DNA from: Candidatus Vogelbacteria bacterium CG10_big_fil_rev_8_21_14_0_10_51_16
GTDB lineage: Bacteria > Patescibacteriota > Minisyncoccia > Phycocordibacterales > JACRKE01
DNA: 5,686 nt
Reading direction: 5' to 3'
NCBI GenBank assembly: GCA_002774795.1
Contig: PCYI01000011.1
Span: 1-5,686, forward strand
This document shows, in pieces, positions 1 through 5,387 of the stretch. Every line of letters begins with the position of its first letter. Position 1 is the stretch's first letter. The position numbers and the translations under genes are program-made. Below the pieces are notes generated by a model. That model did not search any database. It had not been told where the DNA came from and saw only the letters and a list, made by a program, of their open reading frames with translations.

Positions 1-34
1 CATCAGCGACATCGACACGTAGAGCTCGTCCCAT
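1..34 (-). CDS. Transposase, REP-associated tyrosine family (Y1_Tnp), N-terminal fragment
   Basis: Only the first 11 codons are in the window, reading MGRALRVDVAD from the ATG at 34-32 and running off the left edge. This matches the usual opening of REP-associated tyrosine transposases (RAYTs, relatives of IS200/IS605 TnpA), which begin M-x-R-x-L-R-(V/I) and continue to a VYHVINR-type segment; that continuation and the HUH and catalytic Tyr motifs lie outside the window. These enzymes cut and join single-stranded DNA at short palindromes. Support from context: a perfect extended -10 box lies 10 nt before the ATG, and a 9-bp hairpin of the kind that borders such genes lies at 66-90. There is no Shine-Dalgarno site. 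The call rests on a very short peptide and could be wrong. Confidence 0.5.
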   Translation of the reverse strand, partial: MGRALRVDVAD

Positions 35-44
35 ATCGTAAGTA

Positions 45-53
45 ATTATAACA
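45..53 (-). promoter_or_regulatory. Extended -10 promoter for the left-edge transposase
   Basis: On the minus strand the bases read TGTTATAAT, a perfect TATAAT with the TGn extension. No good -35 is seen. The box ends 10 nt before the ATG at 34, so the transcript would start only a few bases ahead of the start codon and be nearly leaderless. Confidence 0.5.
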
Positions 54-65
54 CATAAAACCTAA

Positions 66-103
66 ATAAAAGGTTCCTGACACCTTTTATCCACCTTTTA
101 TCC
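66..103. repeat. Hairpin and tandem 11-bp repeat flanking the transposase
   Basis: ATAAAAGGT (66-74) and ACCTTTTAT (82-90) form a perfect 9-bp stem with the loop TCCTGAC. The right arm is then repeated: ACCTTTTATCC occurs at 82-92 and again directly at 93-103. Palindromes in the subterminal DNA of RAYT/IS200-type elements are their transposase recognition sites, so this is likely the end of the element whose gene begins at 34. The AT-rich DNA stops abruptly near 104, where GC-rich coding-like DNA begins; that is a plausible element boundary. Confidence 0.5.
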
Positions 104-112
104 CTGTCGAAC

Positions 113-265
113 GTGGGACCGTGGGACGACGATGACATCGCGGCCATCGACTGCTTCGCCGAGATCTGGGACAGCGACATGTGCAGTGTCGCGGCCTACA
201 TTCCCGAGAGCGAAGAGACGGAGCCCCAGGAAGAGGCTGCCGCCGAAGCGACACCCGGGTCCTGA
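113..265 (+). CDS. Small acidic hypothetical protein or truncated gene 3' end
   Basis: From GTG at 113 to TGA at 263-265 the frame encodes 50 residues. It begins VGPWDDDDIAAIDCFAEIW and ends with a Glu/Ala-rich tail (EEAAAEATPGS). It has two Trp and two Cys in the first half, no membrane segment, and a net negative charge. I do not recognise the family. The third codon position is strongly G/C, the plus strand carries a fitting terminator 50 nt downstream, and the minus-strand reading lacks one, so plus-strand coding is favoured. No Shine-Dalgarno site precedes the GTG. The open frame reaches back only to 59 through AT-rich, repeat-like DNA. It may therefore be the 3' end of a gene cut off by insertion of the neighbouring transposase element, or a tiny intact gene (an internal ATG lies at 179). 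A tandem CGTGGGAC repeat sits at 112-127. Confidence 0.4.
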   Translation: MGPWDDDDIAAIDCFAEIWDSDMCSVAAYIPESEETEPQEEAAAEATPGS

Positions 266-314
266 GTCCCGATCTTGAAATTGCGCCATTCGCCGCATGG
301 CCACGCAACCAAAG

Positions 315-349
315 GGCCCGCCGAACTTCGGCGGGCCTGCATTTTTTTT
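315..349 (+). terminator. Rho-independent terminator
   Basis: GGCCCGCCGAA (315-325) pairs with TTCGGCGGGCC (327-337), followed by TGCA and eight T (342-349). The T-run is only on the plus-strand side, so it terminates plus-strand transcription, that is, the frame ending at 265. It also insulates the tRNA gene 55 nt further on. Confidence 0.85.
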
Positions 350-384
350 CATTCTTCTCTTCCCTACTCAATCGAGGCCAAATC

Positions 385-393
385 TGCTACTAT
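385..393 (+). promoter_or_regulatory. Probable promoter of the tRNA-Ser gene
   Basis: TGCTACTAT is an extended -10 (TGn plus TACTAT at 388-393). Initiation about 7 nt downstream would fall near 400, just ahead of the mature tRNA 5' end at 404. No convincing -35 box is seen at the expected distance. It lies after the upstream terminator, which supports a separate tRNA transcription unit. Confidence 0.4.
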
Positions 394-403
394 GAGATAC
401 TTT

Positions 404-493
404 GGAGAGGTGCCAGAGCGGTTGAATGGGCCACCCTGGAAAGGTGGTAGGCTCGCAAGGGTCTCGGGAGTTCGAATCTCCCCCTCTCCGCCA
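404..493 (+). tRNA. tRNA-Ser (anticodon GGA)
   Basis: This is a complete 90-nt class II tRNA. The acceptor stem pairs GGAGAGG (404-410) with CCTCTCC (483-489); the discriminator is G490 and CCA is encoded at 491-493. The anticodon stem CCACC/GGTGG (431-435/443-447) holds the loop CTGGAAA with anticodon GGA at 438-440, reading UCC and UCU. The variable region at 448-465 is long and forms its own stem with a GCAA loop, as expected for serine tRNA. The T arm GGGAG/CTCCC (466-470/478-482) holds TTCGAAT. The last bases of the gene, including CCA, also belong to a perfect palindrome that continues downstream. Confidence 0.97.
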
Positions 494-531
494 TCAAAAC
501 AACGCCCGTACGGGCGTTGTTTTGATGGCGG
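488..531. terminator. 44-bp perfect palindrome, two-way terminator
   Basis: Bases 488-531 are identical to their own reverse complement, centred between 509 and 510. The core GCCCGTACGGGC is flanked by AAAACAAC on the left and GTTGTTTT on the right, so each strand gives a GC-rich hairpin followed by a T-rich tail. It lies between two convergent units, the tRNA on plus and the DUF1189-type gene on minus (stop at 559), and can terminate both. Unusually, its outer arm begins with CCGCCA, the last six bases of the tRNA gene, and ends with the complement TGGCGG. Confidence 0.8.
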
Positions 532-558
532 GCTAGCGTTGGTTCGCGCTATTATTTA

Positions 559-1416
559 TCACTCTACTGCTCGTTGTGGGGCAGAGATGTTCACCCACGC
601 GAAGGCAAGGAGGAGGAGTGTGAAGAGGAAGGGAATGTTCGGCAAGAGGGGGAAGAGCGCGAGCTTCACGAGGATGGGGCCGGTGAGCGCATGCAGGCCG
701 ATCTGGTAAGCCCGTGCGTACTCGACAGGCAACCCCTTTGCGGCGAGGACGAGCATAAGGAGAAGGGACGCGAGCAAGAGATAGAGCAAGTGGAAAACGG
801 CGTAGACGATACCAGCAAGGAGCGCAACGAGCACGAAGCCGACAGGGATGAAGTTTGCCCACCGACCAAGTGCGGCGAGCGCGTGGTCGACGAGCGGCTT
901 CGTGATGACACCGTGCGCATCAGGCGGAATGGGGTCTATAGTAAATCCCCCGCTCTGGCTAGGGTATATAATTGTATTCTTGGTAATGGTAACGAGCGCA
1001 ACGTACTCACCTTCGGTCACTCCATTCTCGCGGGTATCTATGGCTATAAGATATGGTGTTGTAGTACCGAAGTTCATGCTTCTCTCCCCCGCCTCTCTGT
1101 CACGAAGCACCTCCTCGAAAGCCGAGGTGAAAGGAATCAAAACAGGCTCTTCCATGTTTGTGCTCACCTCACCGTCCTTGATAGTAACTACGAGCTCTTC
1201 CGGATACAACATGGAAATCTCTTCCCCGGCTCGATCTACAAAAACAATTAGTTTCGGGATTACCAAAAAGGAAGCCACTATTGTGCCGACCAAAATTAAA
1301 AGACCAAAAAAGCCGGCATAGTAGCCTAATGAGAAACCGAGTGGCTTATCGTTCAACACAGTATAAAACTGCGGCCCATAAATACTGTTTTTAAACTTTT
1401 GCAATAAGTTCTCCAT
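559..1416 (-). CDS. DUF1189-type polytopic membrane protein
   Basis: This protein has 285 residues and its biochemical function is not known. The N-terminus MENLLQKFKNSIYGPQFYTVL resembles the opening of DUF1189 proteins, where a short amphipathic segment with S-x-Y-x-P-x-F-Y precedes the first membrane helix. Hydrophobic segments lie at about 33-56, 189-210, 211-227, 240-257 and 259-277. Between the first and second lies a soluble domain of roughly 130 residues, rich in beta-type sequence (about 60-188), probably outside the membrane. ATG at 1416 is chosen because the family-like N-terminus starts there. There is no Shine-Dalgarno site, and a promoter-like pair upstream would start the RNA at the ATG. 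It follows htpX by 59 nt on the same strand with no terminator between, so read-through is also likely. The family call is from pattern memory; a generic membrane protein is the alternative. Confidence 0.75.
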   Translation of the reverse strand: MENLLQKFKNSIYGPQFYTVLNDKPLGFSLGYYAGFFGLLILVGTIVASFLVIPKLIVFVDRAGEEISMLYPEELVVTIKDGEVSTNMEEPVLIPFTSAFEEVLRDREAGERSMNFGTTTPYLIAIDTRENGVTEGEYVALVTITKNTIIYPSQSGGFTIDPIPPDAHGVITKPLVDHALAALGRWANFIPVGFVLVALLAGIVYAVFHLLYLLLASLLLMLVLAAKGLPVEYARAYQIGLHALTGPILVKLALFPLLPNIPFLFTLLLLAFAWVNISAPQRAVE

Positions 1417-1423
1417 TGTAAAT

Positions 1424-1452
1424 ATTATGCATAAAAACCATCTGGGTGACTA
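1424..1452 (-). promoter_or_regulatory. Possible promoter giving a leaderless mRNA for the DUF1189-type gene
   Basis: On the minus strand TAGTCA (1452-1447) and CATAAT (1429-1424) are separated by 17 nt, matching the -35 and -10 consensus at 4 of 6 and 5 of 6 positions. Only 7 nt lie between the -10 and the ATG at 1416, so transcription would begin at or beside the start codon. The sequence is AT-rich, so a chance match is possible. Confidence 0.35.
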
Positions 1453-1475
1453 TTTATTGTCGAATACCCAAATAA

Positions 1476-2381
1476 TTAATCACTATTTGCTCCGCCGCGC
1501 AATGCCTTGATCCTATCCTCCATTGGCGGGTGCGTCATAAACAGCTTACTCCAGGAGAGCTTCTTGGGGTCGCCGAAGGGATCGTTGAGAAAAAGATGGG
1601 CGGTGGAGTGGCTCGCCTTTGCCATAGGCCCTTCGTGGCTGTTGATTTTCTCAAGGGCACGCGCCAGTCCCTCGGGATAGCGTGTCAGTAAAGCTCCCGA
1701 GGCGTCCGCTAACAGCTCTCTTTTGCGGGAGATAGCAAGATGAACAAGGGTAGCGACAATGGGTGCTAGAATTGCAAGCACAATACCGGCAATAGTGGCT
1801 ATCAGTTGCACCTGCCCGCCACCCTCACGACTACGCCCACCTCCAAAAAATGAAAAACGCAAAAATAGATCGGAAAGGATGGCGATGAAGCCCACCAAGA
1901 CCACCACCACCGTGGAAAGCAAAATGTCGCGGTTGCCCACGTGCGAAAGCTCGTGAGCAATCACTCCCTCGAGCTCACTCCGGTCTAGAATCTTAAGCAA
2001 GCCAGTCGTCACAGCCACTACAGCGTGCTCGGGGTCACGGCCGGTAGCAAAGGCGTTTGGCACGGGCTCGTCCATGACATAAAGCTTGGGCATAGGTAGG
2101 CCAGCCGTGATGGCCAGATTTTCCGCGACCGTATAGAGGTCGTAGTACTCCTCCTTGGAGGCCGGCTTGGCTCCGGAGAGCTTTATTACAATCTTGTCAC
2201 TCCACCAGTAGGAGCCGACGTTCATAAGGAGGGCTAGGCCGATAGCAAAATAGAGCAACTCAGGAGCACCATAAAACTGGGCAAAGGCCCAGCCAATGGC
2301 AATCACCACCACAAGAAAGATGGTCATTAAGACCCAAGTCTTGCGGCGGTTGGTGTCTATATGGGTGTAGAGCGTAGCCAT
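1476..2381 (-). CDS. htpX: Protease HtpX homolog (M48 family zinc metallopeptidase)
   Basis: This is a membrane-embedded zinc endopeptidase that degrades damaged or misfolded membrane proteins on the cytoplasmic side. The product is 301 residues, a normal length. Hydrophobic segments lie at about 16-36, 41-57, 154-174 and 190-214. The catalytic HELSH is at 143-147 (two zinc-binding His and the general base Glu144). The third zinc ligand is probably Glu222 in SRKRELLADASGA. The C-terminal THPPMEDRIKAL (283-294) is a family hallmark, so all key residues are present. The frame is open further upstream to an ATG at 2411, but those ten codons (MLRACIGACT) are made of the spacer repeat. Homologs begin MATLYTH-like, so ATG 2381 is preferred. 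No Shine-Dalgarno site is visible. It follows lemA by 242 nt of repeat-rich DNA; LemA-HtpX pairs recur in bacteria. Confidence 0.95.
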   Translation of the reverse strand: MATLYTHIDTNRRKTWVLMTIFLVVVIAIGWAFAQFYGAPELLYFAIGLALLMNVGSYWWSDKIVIKLSGAKPASKEEYYDLYTVAENLAITAGLPMPKLYVMDEPVPNAFATGRDPEHAVVAVTTGLLKILDRSELEGVIAHELSHVGNRDILLSTVVVVLVGFIAILSDLFLRFSFFGGGRSREGGGQVQLIATIAGIVLAILAPIVATLVHLAISRKRELLADASGALLTRYPEGLARALEKINSHEGPMAKASHSTAHLFLNDPFGDPKKLSWSKLFMTHPPMEDRIKALRGGANSD

Positions 2382-2400
2382 GGTACAAGCACCAATACAA

Positions 2401-2551
2401 GCACGAAGCACGTGCTAAAAGCACGAAGCACGAAATTTTAAGCACGAAACAAATCTTAAAACCTCAAACACGAAATTATAAACAGACCGTTTCTGATTTT
2501 AATATTTAGTGCTTGGTGCTTGTTTCGTGCTTCAGATTTATGATTTCGTGC
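2401..2551. repeat. Interspersed GCACGAA repeat in inverted arms
   Basis: The lemA-htpX spacer is filled with short repeat units. GCACGAA occurs exactly at 2401, 2421, 2428 and 2442, with a variant ACACGAA at 2468. Its complement TTCGTGC occurs at 2524-2530 and 2545-2551, with related GTGCTTGGTGCTTG at 2509-2522. The units are joined by AT-rich links such as AAATTTTAA, making two loosely complementary arms that meet near 2485-2495. GCACGTGC at 2408-2415 is a small perfect palindrome. No open frame with coding character and no clear terminator is seen. Similar degenerate AGCACGAAA strings are known from intergenic DNA of uncultivated bacteria, but I cannot assign a function. Confidence 0.7.
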
Positions 2552-2623
2552 TTCTGGAATACAAGTGCTCGTTCGACATTTTTAAATATCTATGAACGCT
2601 GCCTAGCTTTGGCCAAAGGCAAA

Positions 2624-3181
2624 TCAGAAAGAAACCTTCACTGGCCCTTTTTCACTCTCGGCCGCTTCAAAAAACTCGCGACCCTTGAATCCGAATGGGC
2701 CGGCAATCATGTTTCCCGGGAACACCTCAATGGCTGTATTAAGGTCGCGCACCACGCCATTATAGAAACGCCGCGAGGCCTGAATTTTGTTTTCGGTGTC
2801 GGTCAACTCACGCTGAAGTTCAAGAAAGTTCTGATTTGCTTTAAGGTCCGGATAGCTTTCGGATAGCGCGAAAATACTCTTGAGCGCTCCCGAAAGCATG
2901 TTTTCGGCCTCTCCCTGCTCCTTTAGCCCTTTGCCCTGTGACTGCATAGCCATATTGCGCGCCTGTACCACCTTTTCAAGAGTTTCGCGCTCGTGAGAGG
3001 CGTAGCCCTTAACAGTCTCCACTAAATTGGGGATGAGGTCGTAGCGACGCTTCAACTGAACATCGATATCACTCCAACCCTCCTCTCCCCGCTTGGTTAG
3101 GCGCACAAACTTGTTGTAGGCAAACACAAGCCAGAGCACAACAAGAACGACTACTATTATCAAGATTGTGGTTATTTGCAT
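2624..3181 (-). CDS. lemA: LemA family protein
   Basis: The product has 185 residues, the usual LemA length. One N-terminal hydrophobic segment (about 4-21) anchors the protein, leaving a short end on one side and a helical domain on the other; no lipobox Cys is present. The family signature follows: AYNKFVRL (21-28), then WSDIDVQLKRRYDLIPNLVE (36-55), VKGYASHE (57-64) and VQARN (72-76). A second conserved helical stretch LQRELTDTENKIQASRRFYN lies at 122-141, and NTAIEVFPGN at 148-157. The fold is a long helical bundle with unknown molecular activity. Together with the adjacent htpX it suggests a partner or regulator of membrane proteolysis; that link is inferred from the pairing. ATG 3181 gives the expected start before the membrane segment, although no Shine-Dalgarno site precedes it. 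Confidence 0.95.
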   Translation of the reverse strand: MQITTILIIVVVLVVLWLVFAYNKFVRLTKRGEEGWSDIDVQLKRRYDLIPNLVETVKGYASHERETLEKVVQARNMAMQSQGKGLKEQGEAENMLSGALKSIFALSESYPDLKANQNFLELQRELTDTENKIQASRRFYNGVVRDLNTAIEVFPGNMIAGPFGFKGREFFEAAESEKGPVKVSF

Positions 3182-3198
3182 ACTAGATTAGTTAGCTG

Positions 3199-3228
3199 AT
3201 GTTAAAGACACAAAAAGCCAGATGCCAA
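3199..3228 (-). promoter_or_regulatory. Possible promoter of lemA
   Basis: On the minus strand TTGGCA (3228-3223, 5 of 6 to consensus) is followed after 18 nt by TAACAT (3204-3199, 4 of 6). It would start transcription about 10 nt before the lemA ATG and carry lemA and possibly htpX. It lies in the 179-nt spacer after the DUF4349 gene. Confidence 0.4.
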
Positions 3229-3297
3229 GTCTACTAAATGTGCCCCCATAATATACATGAGCGCAAGTGTGAGATTTTGCCTGTACTACAAACAGTA

Positions 3298-3325
3298 TTA
3301 CAGTCCGCCAACTGGCGGTCTGTAA
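3298..3325. repeat. CCGCCA/TGGCGG palindrome and CTAC-rich tract
   Basis: TTACAG-T-CCGCCA (3298-3310) pairs with TGGCGG-T-CTGTAA (3313-3325). This gives two 6-bp stems separated by one T-T mismatch, with a 2-nt loop. It stands 36 nt beyond the stop of the minus-strand DUF4349 gene, but no proper T-run follows on either strand, so it is a weak terminator candidate and more like a dispersed palindromic element. Between it and the DUF4349 stop, CTAC is repeated five times (3327, 3336, 3343, 3350, 3361), the last giving the TAG stop codon itself. Confidence 0.6.
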
Positions 3326-3360
3326 GCTACTAGCCCTACCGACTACCAGCTACCAGTTCG

Positions 3361-4317
3361 CTACTTGCCCCTTGCCTTCATTGTACCCCATTTCCAGAGC
3401 TTCGCAATCAGCCAGCCAATGAGGACAGCGAGGGCGATCCACAATGCGGCAAGCGGAAGCCAGATAACAGCCGCAATAATGACGTTTGCAAGAGATACTA
3501 GCCCGGCTAAAAGTGCCGTAAATGCTGATTTAACAATCGCTGTCGGTCGCCATTCGGAGCTCACCTGACCGGGGGCAACCTCCTCGCGCAATGTAAGACT
3601 GATGGTGGACATCGAAACTTGTCGGGAAAGATAGTTTAGCTGTCCTTCAAGTTGCTCGACGCGCATACGTGCTTGGCTTAAGTACTGGGTAACCATGAGT
3701 ATCTCTTCAATATCGGTCGCATCCTCAAGAATGTCGCGATATTGGTCTTCTTCTCTACGGGCATTTTCAAGTCGGACTTCAAGGTCTACATACTGCTCAC
3801 TTACGTCTGATGCTTGCACATCTTCTCTGTCTATCTTGACGGCGAGCGCTTTAAACTCTTCCAAAGCCACTTCAAAATTATCGGAAGGCAAACGGACGGT
3901 GGCTACAGCTTGGCGAGCGCCCGCGATCGATTCATAAACGCTAGTATTCTCAATAAAACCTCCGTAGCTAAGCGTACTGGTTCTCACAGAATCCAGCGTG
4001 TCTGTAATTTTGGCAACAAGAATCGAAAGGGATCCCGTCTTTACCACGCGCCGCTCTTGTGTGGAGTCTACATCACCAAGATATCCCGGTGAAAACATGG
4101 GAGGCATGGGCGCCATGGCCACATCTTCCGCTATAGCAAAACCACGCTCTCCGTACGACACTCCCATCATGTTTCCAGGCATTGAGCTGATATTCTGATG
4201 GACCCCGGAACGTATCTTTGTATAAGCGAGTGGAGAGAAAATATAAACCAGAGCCACCAGCACAAGTAAGGCGTAGAGCAGGTTACGATACGAAAACGAA
4301 GATTTTTTTGCAGTCAT
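3361..4317 (-). CDS. DUF4349 domain membrane protein
   Basis: The product has 318 residues and no established biochemical function. The N-terminal hydrophobic segment (about 12-31) is followed by a Met/Pro-rich linker to about residue 85. The DUF4349 domain then begins at RRVVKTGSLSILV (89-101). It includes YGGFIENTSV (118-127), VRLPSDNFE (141-149), DVSEQYVDLEVRLENARREE (171-190), a helical, probably coiled stretch at 180-232, and VSMSTISLTL (234-243). C-terminal hydrophobic segments lie at about 264-285 and 286-306, ending in a basic tail (KWGTMKARGK). The domain between N- and C-terminal anchors is the usual plan of this family. It lies upstream of lemA on the same strand, separated by 179 nt with a palindrome and a possible lemA promoter, so cotranscription is uncertain. 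ATG 4317 has no Shine-Dalgarno site at a normal distance. Confidence 0.9.
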   Translation of the reverse strand: MTAKKSSFSYRNLLYALLVLVALVYIFSPLAYTKIRSGVHQNISSMPGNMMGVSYGERGFAIAEDVAMAPMPPMFSPGYLGDVDSTQERRVVKTGSLSILVAKITDTLDSVRTSTLSYGGFIENTSVYESIAGARQAVATVRLPSDNFEVALEEFKALAVKIDREDVQASDVSEQYVDLEVRLENARREEDQYRDILEDATDIEEILMVTQYLSQARMRVEQLEGQLNYLSRQVSMSTISLTLREEVAPGQVSSEWRPTAIVKSAFTALLAGLVSLANVIIAAVIWLPLAALWIALAVLIGWLIAKLWKWGTMKARGK

Positions 4318-4325
4318 ATTAAGAA

Positions 4326-4355
4326 AGTTTAGTTATTTCCTTTATTGTATAACAA
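4326..4355 (-). promoter_or_regulatory. Possible promoter of the DUF4349 gene
   Basis: On the minus strand TTGTTA (4355-4350) and TAAACT (4331-4326) are 18 nt apart, each matching consensus at 4 of 6. The -10 ends 8 nt before the ATG at 4317, so the RNA would start about at the start codon. The -35 overlaps a small dyad, ATTGT-ATA-ACAAT (4344-4356), which could be an operator or an alternative -10 (TACAAT). Matches are modest. Confidence 0.3.
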
Positions 4356-4434
4356 TGTAGACGTGCGTGCAGTGTATAACTGTGCATAAACTCTACAAAA
4401 AAGACCTCTTATAAAAATCTGCTCCTGGCTCACC

Positions 4435-4480
4435 ACACAAAACATTCCTACATTCTTGAGAATGTAGGAATGTTTTGTGT
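4435..4480. terminator. 22-bp perfect inverted repeat, probable two-way terminator
   Basis: Arms 4435-4456 and 4459-4480 are exact reverse complements, separated by TG. The stem ends in CAAAAC on the left and GTTTTG on the right, so both strands give a long hairpin closing in a short T-tract. It lies in the spacer between pyrH and the DUF4349 gene, beyond two other hairpins after pyrH. It could back up pyrH termination or be a dispersed palindromic element. Confidence 0.55.
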
Positions 4481-4510
4481 CTATTGTTAAAACAAGTTTG
4501 ATTCTTTTGC

Positions 4511-4538
4511 AAACAAAAAACCTGCGCGGGGGCGCAGG
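4511..4538 (-). terminator. Rho-independent terminator of pyrH
   Basis: On the minus strand CCTGCGC (4538-4532), a CCCC loop and GCGCAGG (4527-4521) are followed directly by TTTTTTGTTT (4520-4511). This is a textbook intrinsic terminator about 70 nt after the pyrH stop, and its T-run exists only in the pyrH direction. Confidence 0.85.
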
Positions 4539-4552
4539 CGTCCGGTGTTGGC

Positions 4553-4602
4553 AAAAAAGTGGCCTCCCTTGGCCCGAGGGACACCGCGTCCCTCGGGCCA
4601 AG
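4553..4602 (-). terminator. Strong hairpin just after pyrH stop
   Basis: CTTGGCCCGAGGGAC (4568-4582) pairs with GTCCCTCGGGCCAAG (4588-4602), a perfect 15-bp stem with a 5-nt loop that begins 8 nt beyond the pyrH stop codon. On the minus strand six T (4558-4553) follow, but only after a 9-nt gap, so it is either a first weak terminator or a 3'-end stabiliser ahead of the terminator at 4511-4538. Confidence 0.6.
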
Positions 4603-4610
4603 ACACAACG

Positions 4611-5381
4611 CTACTTCGCTACAGTGCGGATCACAGAACCGACACGCTCCCCACAGACAACCTTCTCGTAGTTATCCAGCTCGCCCGCGTTAAAGACGTG
4701 GGTGGGGATGAAGTGATCGCGGAGCGTGACGATTGCCCCCTGATCAAGCACCACAAGCCCCCGCTGTATGACTTCGTCATAGGTGAGCTCGGTCAGAAAC
4801 TCTGCTTGAGAACCGTCTGGACCGTTGGGGTCTCGGTCGTACACCCCCCGCGTGCCGTTCTTGCCGGCAAGCACCGCCTCGGCCCCAATCTCCACGGCCC
4901 GCAAAGCGGCGGCCGAGTCGGTAGTGCAGAGGGGATTGCCAGTGCCGGCAACAAAGACCACTACGCGGCCTTTTTCAATATGACGCAAGGCACGAGCTCG
5001 AACAAACGGCTCGCAGACGGGATTCACGGCGAGCGCGCTCATGACGCGCGACTCGACTCCTTGATTCCCGAGAGCGGCCGCGAGAGCGAGTCCGTTCTGA
5101 ATGGTAGCGAGCATGCCGAGGTAGTCAGCCACCACTCGCTCCATGCCGAGTCTTTCGAGCTCGGTGCCACGAGCGATGTTCCCGCCACCTACGACCACAG
5201 CTACATCCACTCCTTCATTCTTAATGGCCAGCAGGGCCAGGGCCGTCTCTTCGAAGGCAGATTGCGAGAAGCCCATAGACACGTGAACATAGGCGGGGTT
5301 CCCGTTTGTGGGGTAGGTAACCCTCCTCCCCAACGCCTCGCCCGACACCTTCACAACTACCCGCTTATAGATAGCCGACAT
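4611..5381 (-). CDS. pyrH: UMP kinase (uridylate kinase)
   Basis: This cytoplasmic enzyme transfers phosphate from ATP to UMP to give UDP, for pyrimidine nucleotide synthesis. The product is 256 residues, slightly longer than the usual 235-245, from the amino-acid kinase fold. Visible motifs are K11-V-SGEAL (11-17), GGGNIARG (65-72), ADYLGMLATIQNGLALAAAL (85-104), GTGNPLCTTDSAAALRA (146-162) and GVYDRDP (179-185). The segment RRVTYPTNGNPAYVHV (19-34) is longer than the short linker usually found after SGEAL, and LC replaces the usual aromatic pair after GTGNP. ATG 5381 is chosen because AAAGGAGG lies 6 nt before it. The frame stays open to an ATG at 5531, but that stretch is repeat- and leader-like. 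No tsf or frr gene, its common partners, is adjacent within the window; it appears to be a single-gene unit. Confidence 0.97.
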   Translation of the reverse strand: MSAIYKRVVVKVSGEALGRRVTYPTNGNPAYVHVSMGFSQSAFEETALALLAIKNEGVDVAVVVGGGNIARGTELERLGMERVVADYLGMLATIQNGLALAAALGNQGVESRVMSALAVNPVCEPFVRARALRHIEKGRVVVFVAGTGNPLCTTDSAAALRAVEIGAEAVLAGKNGTRGVYDRDPNGPDGSQAEFLTELTYDEVIQRGLVVLDQGAIVTLRDHFIPTHVFNAGELDNYEKVVCGERVGSVIRTVAK

Positions 5382-5387
5382 CGGTCT

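Noticed and set aside
98..371. Minus-strand open frames of 84 and 94 codons
   Set aside because: The longer one is an Arg/Ser/Pro-rich shadow. The terminator at 315-349 works only for the plus strand, and the plus frame ending at 265 has better codon structure.
404..531. Integrative element attachment site at the tRNA-Ser 3' end
   Set aside because: Repetition of the tRNA tail is inverted and adjacent, not a direct repeat at a distance, and no integrase gene is visible.
574..1251. Long plus-strand open frame (225 codons) opposite the DUF1189-type gene
   Set aside because: Its product is a low-complexity Glu/Arg/Asp-rich string typical of antisense reading; the minus frame has ordered membrane segments.
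2382..2411. Ten-codon N-terminal extension of HtpX
   Set aside because: The extra codons are part of the GCACGAA-type spacer repeat and the family start is MATLYTH-like at 2381.
2401..2551. CRISPR array
   Set aside because: Units are 7 bp, occur on both strands and have irregular spacing, and there are no cas genes nearby.
2607..2618. CTTTGGCCAAAG palindrome after lemA as a terminator
   Set aside because: Only 12 bp with no loop and no T-run on the minus strand.
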